From contig JAJEGS010000030.1 in the NCBI GenBank assembly GCA_022819745.1, forward strand, positions 1 to 64,000: a stretch of 64,000 nucleotides of DNA, read 5' to 3'. Within the stretch, counting starts at the first letter, position 1. Each line of letters begins with the position of its first letter. Positions 8,861 to 17,390 of this stretch are shown here, in pieces. Below the pieces are notes generated by a model. That model was not told the origin of the DNA. It saw only the letters and a program-made list of their open reading frames with translations, and did not search any database. Position numbers and translations under genes: made by a program. This DNA comes from Candidatus Latescibacterota bacterium (GTDB taxonomy: Bacteria > Latescibacterota > UBA2968 > UBA8231).

Positions 8861-10321
8861 CTAATCTAAACCGTATTTGTCGAGTTTGTAGTACAAAGCA
8901 CTCGTCTTAATCCCCAAAAGCGAAGCCGCCTTCGTCTTAACGTGATGCGCTTCCTCCATCGCCCGAGCGATTAGGTCGCGCTCCACCTCGTCGAGGCGCT
9001 CGTTGAGTAGCAAGCTCCCGTCGTCAGTGTCCCCCTCTCGCTCCTCAATAACTTCTTCCTCCACAGTCCCCTCGTCAAAAGTCAGCGGCAGATCGTGATA
9101 GCCGATTTCCTCGCCATCTACCAATACCATCGTGCGCTCGATGACGTTTTCTAGTTCGCGCACATTGCCGGGCCACGGGTAGCTTTTCAAGCCAGCTAAG
9201 GCTTCTTCGGTTAGACGCTTGGGCGGGATGTTCATTTCCCCACATTTTTTTTGCCTAAAGTGTTTCACCAATAGTTCAATGTCCTCTCGCCGCTCCCGCA
9301 GCGGCGGCAAGGTGAGAGGGATGACCTCCAGCCGATAGAACAGATCTTCGCGGAAGGTGCCCTCTTTGACCATGCGCTTGAGCGGCCGGTTGGTAGCCCC
9401 CACCACCCGCGCATCTACGTCGAGCGGCTGCTCGCCTCCTACGCGGTCAAACTGCTTTTCCTGCAACACTCGCAACAGCCGCACCTGAGTCTCCAAAGGT
9501 ATATCGCCGATCTCGTCTAAAAAAATCGTCCCCCCTTCGGCCAGTTCAAACTTGCCCTTCTTGCTCCGCACCGCGCTGGTAAAGGCCCCTCGCTCGTGCC
9601 CAAACAATTCGCTTTCGACCAACCCAGTCGGCAGGGCACCACAGTTGACCTTGACGAACGGCCCCTTGCTGCGGCGGCTCTGGTAGTGGATGGCGCGGGC
9701 AACCAGCTCCTTGCCAGTGCCGCTTTCCCCGTAGATGAGCACTGACGACGATGACGACGCCACCTTGCGCACTTGTTCGCGCACGGCCTTGATCTGTGGC
9801 GATTGGCCGACGATCTCGCCGAAGTTGTAGCGGCTGTCGATTTCTTCGCGCAGGTAGCGATTTTGCTCGAATAAGTGCTCCCAGTCCTGCAGCTTGGCCT
9901 CGGCTTCTTGGCGGAGGGTTTGGGCTTCCTGCAGCTTGGCTTGAGCTTCCTGCAGCTTGGTTCGATAGTCGAGCCGCTTATTGACCTTCAGCCACAGTTC
10001 GTCGGGCAGAAAGGGTTTGACGATAAAGTCGATCGCCCCCCGCTCCATCGCCTCTACGGCCAGCTCCCGGGTATCGTAGGCCGTCATCATCATCACGTCG
10101 GTGTCTGGTGCTTGGCGCTGGACGGCCTCCATCACCGCCAACCCGTCCATCTCCTCCATGCGGTAATCCGTAATGACTAGGTCAAACGGCTCATCCTTCA
10201 TCCGCGCCAAACCTTCGCGGCCACTGCCTGCGGCAACGGCTTGGTGCCCCATCTTGTTCAAGCTCAGCACCAGTCCGTCGCCGAGGCTTTTGTTGTCGTC
10301 GATAATCAGAATCCTGCCCAT
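8861..10321 (-). CDS. NtrC-family sigma54-dependent response regulator
   Basis: The 486-residue regulator has a receiver domain (about 1-120; acidic pocket D8-D9, phosphoacceptor D52 in VITDYRMEEMDG, Lys in IVKPF). A heptad-rich linker with repeated KLQEAQ units follows, then an AAA+ domain (Walker A GESGTGKE, Walker B GGTIFLDEIGD, arginine finger region FREDLFYRLEV) and a Fis-type HTH at the C-terminus (TKAASLLGIKTSALYYKL). The sigma54-contacting loop reads GAFTSA rather than GAFTGA. The ATG at 10321 (MGRILIIDDN) is chosen over an upstream start at 10360. It overlaps the 3' end of the sensor kinase gene by 16 bases. It should activate sigma54 promoters, which I could not locate here. Confidence 0.93.
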   Translation of the reverse strand: MGRILIIDDNKSLGDGLVLSLNKMGHQAVAAGSGREGLARMKDEPFDLVITDYRMEEMDGLAVMEAVQRQAPDTDVMMMTAYDTRELAVEAMERGAIDFIVKPFLPDELWLKVNKRLDYRTKLQEAQAKLQEAQTLRQEAEAKLQDWEHLFEQNRYLREEIDSRYNFGEIVGQSPQIKAVREQVRKVASSSSSVLIYGESGTGKELVARAIHYQSRRSKGPFVKVNCGALPTGLVESELFGHERGAFTSAVRSKKGKFELAEGGTIFLDEIGDIPLETQVRLLRVLQEKQFDRVGGEQPLDVDARVVGATNRPLKRMVKEGTFREDLFYRLEVIPLTLPPLRERREDIELLVKHFRQKKCGEMNIPPKRLTEEALAGLKSYPWPGNVRELENVIERTMVLVDGEEIGYHDLPLTFDEGTVEEEVIEEREGDTDDGSLLLNERLDEVERDLIARAMEEAHHVKTKAASLLGIKTSALYYKLDKYGLD

Positions 10322-11793
10322 AGTATCCCATCTTTGGACTGCGGCAGGCGCAGGCGGCACACCGTGCCTGCGCCTTGCCGACTGTCTATTTCGATCCGGC
10401 CGCGATTTTCCTCAACCGCCCGCGCCACCAGCGCCATCCCCAAGCCCGATCCCTTCTCTTTGGTGGTAAAGAAAGGCTCAAAAAGGCGCGCCTGCACCTC
10501 CTCCGACATACCCGAACCATCGTCGGCCACCTCGACGACGACCTCATCGCCTGCGACCGTAGCTCGCACCGTCAAGTGCCCGCCATCGCGCATGGCCTGC
10601 ACGGCGTTCTTCATCAGATTGACCAGCGCCCGCTCCATCTGTTCGGCGTCGATGTAGCACACCAAATCCGGCGCGACGCGCTCTTCGTAGCTAATGCCCG
10701 CAGCCTGCATTTCCGGGGCCAGCAAAAAGGCCGCGTTGGCCACGAGCGGGGCCAGCTCCGTCGGCTGCGGCTGCGCCGGTGCCGGGCGAGCGAATTCGAG
10801 AAATTCAGCGATTACGCCATTGAGCCGACGCACTTCCTCAATGACCTTCTCAATGTGTTGCTTGCGCTCGTCGCTAGCGGGCAAGTCGCTGGCGATCAGG
10901 CCGGCATACAGATCAATGCTGCTCAGTGGGTTGCGAATTTCGTGGGCAACGCCGCCCAGCATGAGGCGCAGTTGGGCGTCGCGGGCGACTAGCTTGCGCC
11001 GCATCTCCTCCATGGTCTCGCCCAAATAGCCAATTTCGTCGTCGGACGCGGTGGCCACCTCTTGGTTCATGTTGCCCCGGCCGATTTCGCGCGCGGCCTC
11101 GACCAACTTCTGGATGGGCCGCGTCAGCGTCCGCGCCAGCCCCCACGCTACCCCGACAGTAAGCAACGCACCCAACCCGGCAAAGATCAGCACTGACCGC
11201 CCAAAAACGCGGATGGAATCCACAAACCTAGCCCCAATCTCGACCCCGACTGCCGCGACGACCTCGCCGTCGTGAAAAATTGGGGCGTAGCCCGTCATGT
11301 ATGGAACATCGCCGTCGTAAAAAAGCACCGAATGCGCGGTCTGTCCTTTCCAAACCCGCTCTAGTTCTTGGCGGTGGAAGAGCAGTTTGGGGTACTCGCG
11401 GCCAATGGGCATTAGGCCATCCGTGTCGAGCAGCGAGCGGTACTCGCGGTCGAAAACGAAAATGTGCCGAGCACCAACCCCTTGTTCGGCGCGCTGCAAT
11501 TTAAGCACTAGGTTCCGATAGAGAGTGGTGTGCTCGCGGCCCTCGTTCAAATAGGACAACACGCTGCCGGACAGATTTGTGCTCACCAGCGCGGCAACCG
11601 ATACGAGGTGGTCGCGCATCTGCCGCTCCAAGCTGCGGTCCGTCAGCTCAAAGAGCACCCAACCCGATAGCCCTACAACAACCATGACCAACAGCACGAA
11701 ACTCAAAATCAGCTTGTGGCCGATCCGCGTCCGCGGACGCTCTCCGGGGGCCTTGCCCTTGGTCATTTGGACAAACTCGACAAATTGGCGCAT
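10306..11793 (-). CDS. Membrane sensor histidine kinase (partner of NtrC-type regulator)
   Basis: The 495-residue kinase has TM1 at about residues 27-48, a periplasmic sensor region (about 50-195) resembling a single Cache fold (HIFVFDREYRSLLDTDG, YMTGYAPIFHDGEVVAAVGVEI), TM2 at about 198-217, and HAMP at about 218-272. The HisKA domain has the phosphoacceptor H284 in GGVAHEIRNPL. The HATPase domain shows an N-box (NLMKNAVQAM), G1 (DDGSGM) and G2 (GSGLGMAL). It resembles ZraS/AtoS-type partners of NtrC regulators. Its 3' end overlaps the regulator gene, indicating translational coupling. The sensed signal is not evident. Confidence 0.92.
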   Translation of the reverse strand: MRQFVEFVQMTKGKAPGERPRTRIGHKLILSFVLLVMVVVGLSGWVLFELTDRSLERQMRDHLVSVAALVSTNLSGSVLSYLNEGREHTTLYRNLVLKLQRAEQGVGARHIFVFDREYRSLLDTDGLMPIGREYPKLLFHRQELERVWKGQTAHSVLFYDGDVPYMTGYAPIFHDGEVVAAVGVEIGARFVDSIRVFGRSVLIFAGLGALLTVGVAWGLARTLTRPIQKLVEAAREIGRGNMNQEVATASDDEIGYLGETMEEMRRKLVARDAQLRLMLGGVAHEIRNPLSSIDLYAGLIASDLPASDERKQHIEKVIEEVRRLNGVIAEFLEFARPAPAQPQPTELAPLVANAAFLLAPEMQAAGISYEERVAPDLVCYIDAEQMERALVNLMKNAVQAMRDGGHLTVRATVAGDEVVVEVADDGSGMSEEVQARLFEPFFTTKEKGSGLGMALVARAVEENRGRIEIDSRQGAGTVCRLRLPQSKDGILWAGF

Positions 11794-11908
11794 CCTATTT
11801 GGTAATGTACCGTCTTAAGAAAGACGAACAAGCCGAGTAGTGGTTCTCGCTGACTCGTGCTGTTGGACCTAGCCTACCAACTCAATCTATTCTAAAAAGG
11901 CATACTCT

Positions 11909-12709
11909 ATGAAGTACCTCCTATTGGCCGCTTGTAGTTTTTTGCTAGCCTGCGGCGACTCGGATGACGACCAAGGCGAGGTGACTGTTCACTTCAACCA
12001 CACCGTCGCCGGTGCCGATCTCAAGCACGAAGAGATTCTCTACACCAACGCCGCGGGTAACGAATACGGCGTTACCCGCCTAGAGTACATCGTCTCGGAT
12101 ATCGCCTTAGAGACGGCTGGGGGCAAGCGCGTCGAACTGGCCGAATTTCACTATCGCAACGCCTTCGTAAATGCGACCCGCAGCGTTTCGGCCAAGGTGC
12201 CCGGTGGCGAATACGCTACTTTGCACTTTACCTTTGGCATCGACGGCGCTAAAAACGAGACCGGCGTACTGCCGAGCGTCGATCACTTCAACAACATGGC
12301 GTGGCCCGCTCCCATGGGTGGCGGCTACCACTATATGCGCATGGAGGGCCTCTTCCGCACCGACGATGGCGCGGGAGCCTTTCTCACGCACACCGGCCCG
12401 GCGGGTGGAGAAGACTTTTCGGTTGACGTCTCCCTGCCGCTTTCCCTAACAGTTAGCGGGGATGAGTGGGCAATCGCCGTGGTGATGGACCTCAACGAGT
12501 GGTACGACGCGCCATCCCTGTACGACTTTAGCGGTCACGGCGGAATCATGGGCAACGCCAACGCGCAATTGACCTTGCAAGGCAACGGCGCTACCGTCTT
12601 TTCCCTAGGCTCTATCGGGCACCCCGACCACGTCAGCCAAGGCCACGGGGAAGAGGAAGTCGAACAAGACCAAGCAGCGCAAGACCACGACGAACACGTA
12701 GGGGGATAA
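11909..12709 (+). CDS. MbnP-like copper-associated lipoprotein
   Basis: The 266-residue lipoprotein (lipobox LLAC, Cys15) belongs to the MbnP family. The pattern is VTVHFNHTVAGADL, TRLEYIVSDIAL, a conserved W132 in HFNNMAWPAPMGGGYHYMR, and the C-terminal half with GDEWAIAVVMDLNEWY. In characterised relatives the partner di-haem enzyme MbnH converts a Trp of MbnP to kynurenine, which takes part in Cu(I) binding. W132 is the best candidate here by motif. The His/Asp/Glu-rich tail (about 238-266) could add metal sites. The MbnH-like gene follows after 3 bases. Family membership is strong; copper binding is inferred. Confidence 0.82.
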   Translation: MKYLLLAACSFLLACGDSDDDQGEVTVHFNHTVAGADLKHEEILYTNAAGNEYGVTRLEYIVSDIALETAGGKRVELAEFHYRNAFVNATRSVSAKVPGGEYATLHFTFGIDGAKNETGVLPSVDHFNNMAWPAPMGGGYHYMRMEGLFRTDDGAGAFLTHTGPAGGEDFSVDVSLPLSLTVSGDEWAIAVVMDLNEWYDAPSLYDFSGHGGIMGNANAQLTLQGNGATVFSLGSIGHPDHVSQGHGEEEVEQDQAAQDHDEHVGG

Positions 12710-12712
12710 CCC

Positions 12713-13720
12713 ATGAAGTTTGGGGCACTAATCCTGCTAGGGCTAGTCGCCTGCGGCAAAGACGCGGTCGTTCCCCCTACCCCTCCGCCGACCCCAACCC
12801 CCTATGAACTAGTCGTGCCGACGGGATTTCCCGCACCGGAAATCCCACCCGACAATCCCCTGACCATCGAGGGCATCGCCCTTGGCGAGCGGCTTTTTGC
12901 CGATCCCATCCTCTCGGTCGATAGCACCACAGCCTGCGTTTCGTGTCACCTGCCCGCTCATGCCTTCTCCGATCCGCGGCCCCTTAGCCAAGGCGTCGGA
13001 GGTCTCACCAGCCGCAACTCCATGCCGCTTTTCAACTTGCTCTGGAGCCCATCTTTTTTTTGGGACGGGCGCACAGCTAGTCTCGAAGACCAAGCCCTCG
13101 AACCCGTGCAGAGCCTCACGGAGCTGGGAGAGAACTGGGATCGCGTGGTGGCCAAATTGGAGCGCCATCCCGAATATCCCGCGCTCTTCGCCCGCGCCTT
13201 TAGCGACGCGCCCATCAACCGGCAACGCGTCGTCCAAGCCATCGCCCAATTCGAGCGCACCCTCGTTTCGGCAGACAGCAAATACGACCGCTGGCTGGCC
13301 GGTCAAGCGGAGTTTACCCCGGAAGAGGAACGGGGCTTCCTTCTCTTTCACACCGAGGCGGGCGACTGCTTTCACTGTCACGTCGCACCGCTTTTCACCG
13401 ACAACGAGTTCCACAACAACGGGCTGGATCTAGATCCCCCGGACGAGGGGCTGGCCGCGCTCACTGGGAAACGCCTCGACCGCGGCAAATTCAAGACGCC
13501 GACCCTGCGCAACGTAGAATACACCGCACCGTACATGCACGATGGCCGCTTCCAAACCCTTGAAGAAGTCGTCGAGCACTACGACTCCGGCTTTCACCGC
13601 ATAGTCCTCACCGACCCGCTGTTGCTCGTCCGGCCCAACCTCGACCTCGACCCGGCCGACAAACGCGCCCTCGTAGCCTTTTTGAAAACCCTTTCCGACC
13701 CTCAATTCCAAGCCCCGTGA
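12713..13720 (+). CDS. MbnH-like di-haem cytochrome c peroxidase lipoprotein
   Basis: The 335-residue protein has a lipobox (LVAC, Cys14), a Pro-rich linker (about 20-32) and two c-type haem sites, CVSCH (75-79) and CFHCH (218-222). Both lie in the MauG/CCP fold (LGERLFADPILSVDSTTA, SRNSMPLFNLLWSPSFFWDGR, YMHDGRFQTLEEVVEHYDSGF). It is placed with MbnH rather than classical peroxidases because it directly follows an MbnP homologue. MbnH uses a bis-Fe(IV) state to oxidise a Trp in MbnP. Cytochrome c maturation must be present elsewhere. Both genes form a two-gene operon whose products are probably anchored at the same membrane. Confidence 0.87.
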   Translation: MKFGALILLGLVACGKDAVVPPTPPPTPTPYELVVPTGFPAPEIPPDNPLTIEGIALGERLFADPILSVDSTTACVSCHLPAHAFSDPRPLSQGVGGLTSRNSMPLFNLLWSPSFFWDGRTASLEDQALEPVQSLTELGENWDRVVAKLERHPEYPALFARAFSDAPINRQRVVQAIAQFERTLVSADSKYDRWLAGQAEFTPEEERGFLLFHTEAGDCFHCHVAPLFTDNEFHNNGLDLDPPDEGLAALTGKRLDRGKFKTPTLRNVEYTAPYMHDGRFQTLEEVVEHYDSGFHRIVLTDPLLLVRPNLDLDPADKRALVAFLKTLSDPQFQAP

Positions 13721-13747
13721 CGCGCTTGGGTCTCTGTTACTTTTCCC

Positions 13748-13775
13748 TTGATTAAGTTTCAGAATTTCGTATAAT
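13748..13775 (+). promoter_or_regulatory. Probable sigma70-type promoter of the HU gene
   Basis: TTGATT (13748-13753) and a perfect TATAAT (13770-13775) are separated by 16 bases, in an A/T-rich patch about 58 bases before the HU start. It is one of the clearest promoter matches in the window. Confidence 0.6.
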
Positions 13776-13832
13776 ACAAGCACTTATGAACAAAATCAGC
13801 ACCGGTTTAACTCCTCATCTAGCGAGGTTTTA

Positions 13833-14174
13833 GTGGCCACCATAACCAAGAAAGATCTAGCGCGGTCGGTAGCCGACACGCTCGGCTGCAAAAACAACCT
13901 GACTTTGCAAATGGTCGATAGCCTCTTCGAGGCCATGCGCGAAACGCTTATCGAGGGCAATCGCATTGAAATCAGAGGCTTCGGCGTCCTCGAAGTCAAA
14001 GATACCAAGCCCAAGCCCGCGGCACGCAACCCGCGCACCGGCGAGGTCGTGTACGTGCCCGCCCGCCGCAAAACCCACTTCAAGCCGGGCAAACAGCTCA
14101 AAGAAGCCCTGCACGATACCGGCTCGGTCGCCGACCAAGCCGCGCCAGAGCCCGGCGGCTCTTGGCCCCCCTAA
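13833..14174 (+). CDS. HU/IHF-family nucleoid DNA-binding protein
   Basis: The 113-residue protein has the full HU fold: helices about 5-45 (KKDLARSVADTLGCKNNLTLQMVDSLFEAM), the saddle RIEIRGFGVLEVKDTKPKPA, the arm tip ARNPRTGEVVYVPARR, and the final strand and helix KTHFKPGKQLKEAL. The RNP motif bends DNA by Pro intercalation. The C-terminal extension of about 17 residues is slightly longer than usual. The start is a GTG preceded by GCGAGG. A clear promoter precedes it and a hairpin follows it. Confidence 0.92.
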   Translation: MATITKKDLARSVADTLGCKNNLTLQMVDSLFEAMRETLIEGNRIEIRGFGVLEVKDTKPKPAARNPRTGEVVYVPARRKTHFKPGKQLKEALHDTGSVADQAAPEPGGSWPP

Positions 14175-14202
14175 TATCGTTGGAAATTCGCTCCAAAAAA
14201 TT

Positions 14203-14231
14203 AAAAGCCGGCTCATTGCGAGTCGGCTTTT
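14203..14231 (+). terminator. Intrinsic terminator-like hairpin after the HU gene
   Basis: An 11-bp stem (left arm 14203-14213, AAAAGCCGGCT; right arm 14221-14231, AGTCGGCTTTT, with one G-U pair) encloses a 7-base loop. The right arm ends in a short T run. It ends the HU transcript about 30 bases past the stop codon and overlaps the region where the next gene must start. Confidence 0.7.
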
Positions 14232-15289
14232 ATTGTGTGTGCGTTGGTCTCGCGCTGCTGATGGCATCCGACATCCGCGCCGAGCAACGCCTACACATCG
14301 GCGCGGATCCGCGCATCGAACTGCTCATCGCAGTCCAGCTCCTCAGCCAGTATCGCTATCTGACGCCCTATCAGGTGGATTATGCGGATGACCTCGTCTC
14401 CCACTTCTCGCGCTATCCTCCCCAGCAGGCCGTGGCCTTTTTTCGCAGCTTGAGCTTGGACACCGGGTGGTCCGATGCCTACCCAACCGCCATGCTCTAC
14501 CTGTCCGATCCACCCGTACTAGAACCAACCCAACCCATTCCCCCCCATATCTATCGCGCCTTTCGCGGCGAGGAAAACTTTACGCGCTTCGTCCACGCCT
14601 TGCGCAGCTTTGCGCGCCAGACCCAATTCAACCACTTCTTCACCCGCAGTCAAAAGCTCTATCAGCTCCTTGAGACACGCCTCCGCGAAGAACTGGCCGG
14701 TGCCGATCCCACCGGCGAAGTCGAGGCTTATTTCGGCACCCGCCAAATCAGCTACCACCTCATCCTTAGCCCGCTTTTGCACCACGGGGGATTTGGTCCG
14801 CACATCGGTCGCCACGGGGGGCCGTACGATGTCTATACGCTGCTCGGCCCCACAGGTGCCACGCAGCGCGGCCTACCCGAATACGGCCCCCGCGAGCAGC
14901 TTTTGCAGATTATATGGCACGAATTCAGCCACGCCTTCGTCAACCCCCTCAGCGAGGAGTACTATCCCATGCTGAGGCCCCATGCCGACCTATTCGCCCC
15001 GCTGGCTGAACAGATGGCCACCATCGGCTACACGCACTGGTTCGACTGCGCCAATGAACACCTCATCCGCGCCATCACCGCGCGCTTAGCCCACCATCAC
15101 CTCGGCGCGGAAGCAGGCCGCCGGGCACTGCGCGAAGAATCCGCGCGCGGCTTCCGCTATATCCACGCCGTCGCCCGCCGCCTCGAATCATACGAATCCC
15201 AGCGCGACCGCTACCCGACCTTCGCCACCTTCTTCCCCCGCTTAATCGCCGTCTTTACCGAGCTTGATCCTGAAACTTTAGCGCACTAG
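14216..15289 (+). CDS. DUF4932-like exported metalloprotease
   Basis: The protein (about 357 residues from the TTG at 14216) has a signal-peptide-like N-terminus (GFYCVCVGLALLMASDIRA) and a central zinc-metallopeptidase motif HEFSH in IWHEFSHAFVNPL. A downstream Glu-containing helix (DCANEHLIRAITARL) could supply the third ligand. The pattern resembles the DUF4932 family. The start is uncertain: the in-frame TTG at 14162 overlaps the HU stop, the TTG at 14216 lies in the loop of the HU terminator hairpin, and GTG 14237 or ATG 14261 would shorten or remove the signal peptide. A hairpin next to the initiation region might limit translation. Substrate unknown. Confidence 0.72.
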   Translation: MRVGFYCVCVGLALLMASDIRAEQRLHIGADPRIELLIAVQLLSQYRYLTPYQVDYADDLVSHFSRYPPQQAVAFFRSLSLDTGWSDAYPTAMLYLSDPPVLEPTQPIPPHIYRAFRGEENFTRFVHALRSFARQTQFNHFFTRSQKLYQLLETRLREELAGADPTGEVEAYFGTRQISYHLILSPLLHHGGFGPHIGRHGGPYDVYTLLGPTGATQRGLPEYGPREQLLQIIWHEFSHAFVNPLSEEYYPMLRPHADLFAPLAEQMATIGYTHWFDCANEHLIRAITARLAHHHLGAEAGRRALREESARGFRYIHAVARRLESYESQRDRYPTFATFFPRLIAVFTELDPETLAH

Positions 15290-16609
15290 CCGCCGAAAAA
15301 GATCCTCCTGCGGCGGTACTTCGAGCAGTTCGTCCAACGTCCCGCGCTCCAACCCCTCGGCAATAACGGCAAAACTCTCTCGCACCACGGCCGCGGTCTG
15401 CTCGACCTCAGCCTCGCCGTGGGCGCAATTGAACATGAATCCCGTCGCCAAGATCACGCCGCGGCGGGCGTTTTCTTGGATGAACAGCGTGTTTACTTTG
15501 GCGGTCGTCGCGGCATCCTCCGCTCCCAAGCGGATGCGGGGATGCGCCGCCACCCCCTCGCAGCTAGCGTCGAGTCCAACGACCGCGGCTGCCGCGTCAA
15601 TCTGCTCCTTGAAGAAGGTGCCGATGCGCTGGAAGTGGCCTACTGCGTCGCGGCGTTCCAACTCGCGCAAGGTCGCCAGCGAGGCTGCCACGCCGATGTT
15701 GTCGTCCCAATAGGCGCTGGAGATAAACATCTGCTGAGCCGGGGCCATAAACTCCCGCTTGCCGACCACCGCGCCCATTGGATAGCCGTTGGAGATGGCC
15801 TTGGCAAAAACGGATATATCTGGCGTCACGCCCGTGTATTCCTGGGCACTGCCCAAGGCGACGCGGAACCCCGACGACACCTCGTCGAAGATGAGCACCA
15901 CGCCGTAGTGCGACGCCAACTCCCGCACCTTTTCCAAGTAGCCCGGCGGTGGCTCGTCGGAGCGCATCGGCTCCATGATAATACAGGCCAACTCGCCAGC
16001 GTGCTCTTCGAGCAGAGCGGTGAGTTCATCGACATCGCCATAGGTAAAAGGCATAGCCGTGCCCTCCAGACAGCGGGGCACGCCAATCGGCTCAATGCCA
16101 TTGAAAAGATGAGTGGCCAGTCGCTCGGCCCCGATGTTGGCGGCTTGGTACCAGTCGTGCCAGCCGTGGTACCCGCAAAACAGCACCTTGTCGCGGCCGG
16201 TAACTCCGCGCGCGATCCGCACCGCAATGGTACATGCCTCGCCGCCCCCCTTGCAGTAGCGCACCATTTCCGCTGAGGGCACGATCCGCACCAACTCCTC
16301 GGCCAACTCCACCGCCGACTCTTGGACGATGCTATAGATGGTCCCGCGGTCGATTTGGGCGCGAACCGCGGCATCGACCACTTCGTCGGCATAGCCCAAG
16401 ATCACCGGCCCCACCGCACTGGTCCAATCGATGTATTCGTTGCCATCTACATCCCAGATGCGGCAGCCTTTAGCGCACTCGGCGTAGATCGGACTGACGC
16501 CGAGCGCGGCCCGGGTCGGCCGCCGGCTGATGAGCTGAGTGGTGCCGGGGACGAGCGCTTTGGCGCGCTCGTATATTTGCAATGAGCGGCGCACTGAGTG
16601 TTCTCGCAT
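15278..16609 (-). CDS. Class III PLP aminotransferase (glutamate-1-semialdehyde aminomutase-like)
   Basis: The 443-residue enzyme belongs to the fold-type I class III aminotransferases. PLP lysine is K270 in VFAKAISNGYPMGA, the cofactor Asp is D242 in LIFDEVSSGFR, and the substrate/cofactor loops CKGGGEACTIAVRIAR and FCGYHGWHDW are present. It resembles glutamate-1-semialdehyde 2,1-aminomutase. But no other haem-biosynthesis gene is near, and such paralogues are common in secondary metabolism of uncultured phyla, so the substrate is open. AAGGAG lies about 9 bases before the ATG. The 3' end overlaps the convergent protease gene by 12 bases. Confidence 0.88.
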   Translation of the reverse strand: MREHSVRRSLQIYERAKALVPGTTQLISRRPTRAALGVSPIYAECAKGCRIWDVDGNEYIDWTSAVGPVILGYADEVVDAAVRAQIDRGTIYSIVQESAVELAEELVRIVPSAEMVRYCKGGGEACTIAVRIARGVTGRDKVLFCGYHGWHDWYQAANIGAERLATHLFNGIEPIGVPRCLEGTAMPFTYGDVDELTALLEEHAGELACIIMEPMRSDEPPPGYLEKVRELASHYGVVLIFDEVSSGFRVALGSAQEYTGVTPDISVFAKAISNGYPMGAVVGKREFMAPAQQMFISSAYWDDNIGVAASLATLRELERRDAVGHFQRIGTFFKEQIDAAAAVVGLDASCEGVAAHPRIRLGAEDAATTAKVNTLFIQENARRGVILATGFMFNCAHGEAEVEQTAAVVRESFAVIAEGLERGTLDELLEVPPQEDLFRRLVR

Positions 16610-16781
16610 GACACAGGCTCCTTCTACCGCCCGCTGCGGAGCGGATTCTAGTTGCGCTTTGGACTATCTCACCGCTGCGAAGTGGCACTTATCGCCGGTA
16701 GCGGTGTTAGATAATTTGACAGCCCGTTTAAGTCCCTTTTTTTTGCCTATCTAACCTCGAACTTCTGAATGGAGCTTCATC

Positions 16782-17384
16782 ATGCAACGCGCCTTGCCTC
16801 TCTTCGTCCTCTTACTAGCGCTGCCGCTGACCGCCCACGCCTTTGATGGAAAACGCGAGGGGTTTATGTTCGGTTTGGGCCTTGGGCCGAGCTACCAGTC
16901 CATCGAGCAAGAGTGGCTCATCGACGGCGAACCTTCCCGGCACAAGAACAGCGACTCGGCATTCGGGATGGCGATCCAGCTCGGCTACGGCCTCACTGAC
17001 CACCTCGTCTTAGGCTGGATCTTGGACTTAGGCAACGACACCAACGACGACGAGACCAAGCTCCTCGGCAAAGCGGTCGCCAAGGGCAACACCAGCTTTG
17101 AGATCGACGGCTTTAGCGCAACCTATTTCTTCAAAAAACGCGCCCCATCGCCCTTTGTCGAAGCCGTCATCGGCACCGCGCGCTGGGACGACGGCGGCGA
17201 CAACGTCCTCGATGGCCTCGGACTGGCCGGTAGTATAGGCTACGAGGTGCGCAAGAGCTGGATGGTCAAAGGCACCGTTGGCTGGGGCGCGCCAAGCGCC
17301 GAGGCCACAATCGGCGATCAGGCTATCAAAGCCGACGTCACGGGCTTAGTTATCGCCTTCAACGCCAGCTATCTCTGGTACTGA
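16782..17384 (+). CDS. Small outer-membrane beta-barrel protein
   Basis: The 200-residue product has a signal peptide (about 1-20, ending TAHA). It then shows an 8-strand barrel pattern of alternating hydrophobic segments (FMFGLGLGPSYQSI, GMAIQLGYGLTDHLVLGWILDL, FEIDGFSATYFF, PFVEAVIGTARWD, LAGSIGYEVRK, WMVKGTVGWG, VTGLVIAFNASYLWY). It ends in aromatic Tyr, as barrel proteins recognised by BamA usually do. It resembles OmpA/OmpX-like or general outer-membrane beta-barrel domains; no ligand can be named. It stands alone between oppositely oriented genes. Confidence 0.78.
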   Translation: MQRALPLFVLLLALPLTAHAFDGKREGFMFGLGLGPSYQSIEQEWLIDGEPSRHKNSDSAFGMAIQLGYGLTDHLVLGWILDLGNDTNDDETKLLGKAVAKGNTSFEIDGFSATYFFKKRAPSPFVEAVIGTARWDDGGDNVLDGLGLAGSIGYEVRKSWMVKGTVGWGAPSAEATIGDQAIKADVTGLVIAFNASYLWY

Positions 17385-17390
17385 ACAGGC

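Noticed and set aside
15419..16276. Plus-strand open frame (285 codons)
   Set aside because: It is antisense to the class III aminotransferase, whose catalytic motifs are intact; no recognisable protein features.
16716..16753. TTGACA upstream of the small barrel gene
   Set aside because: No acceptable -10 hexamer at 15-19 bases; a T-run occupies that place.
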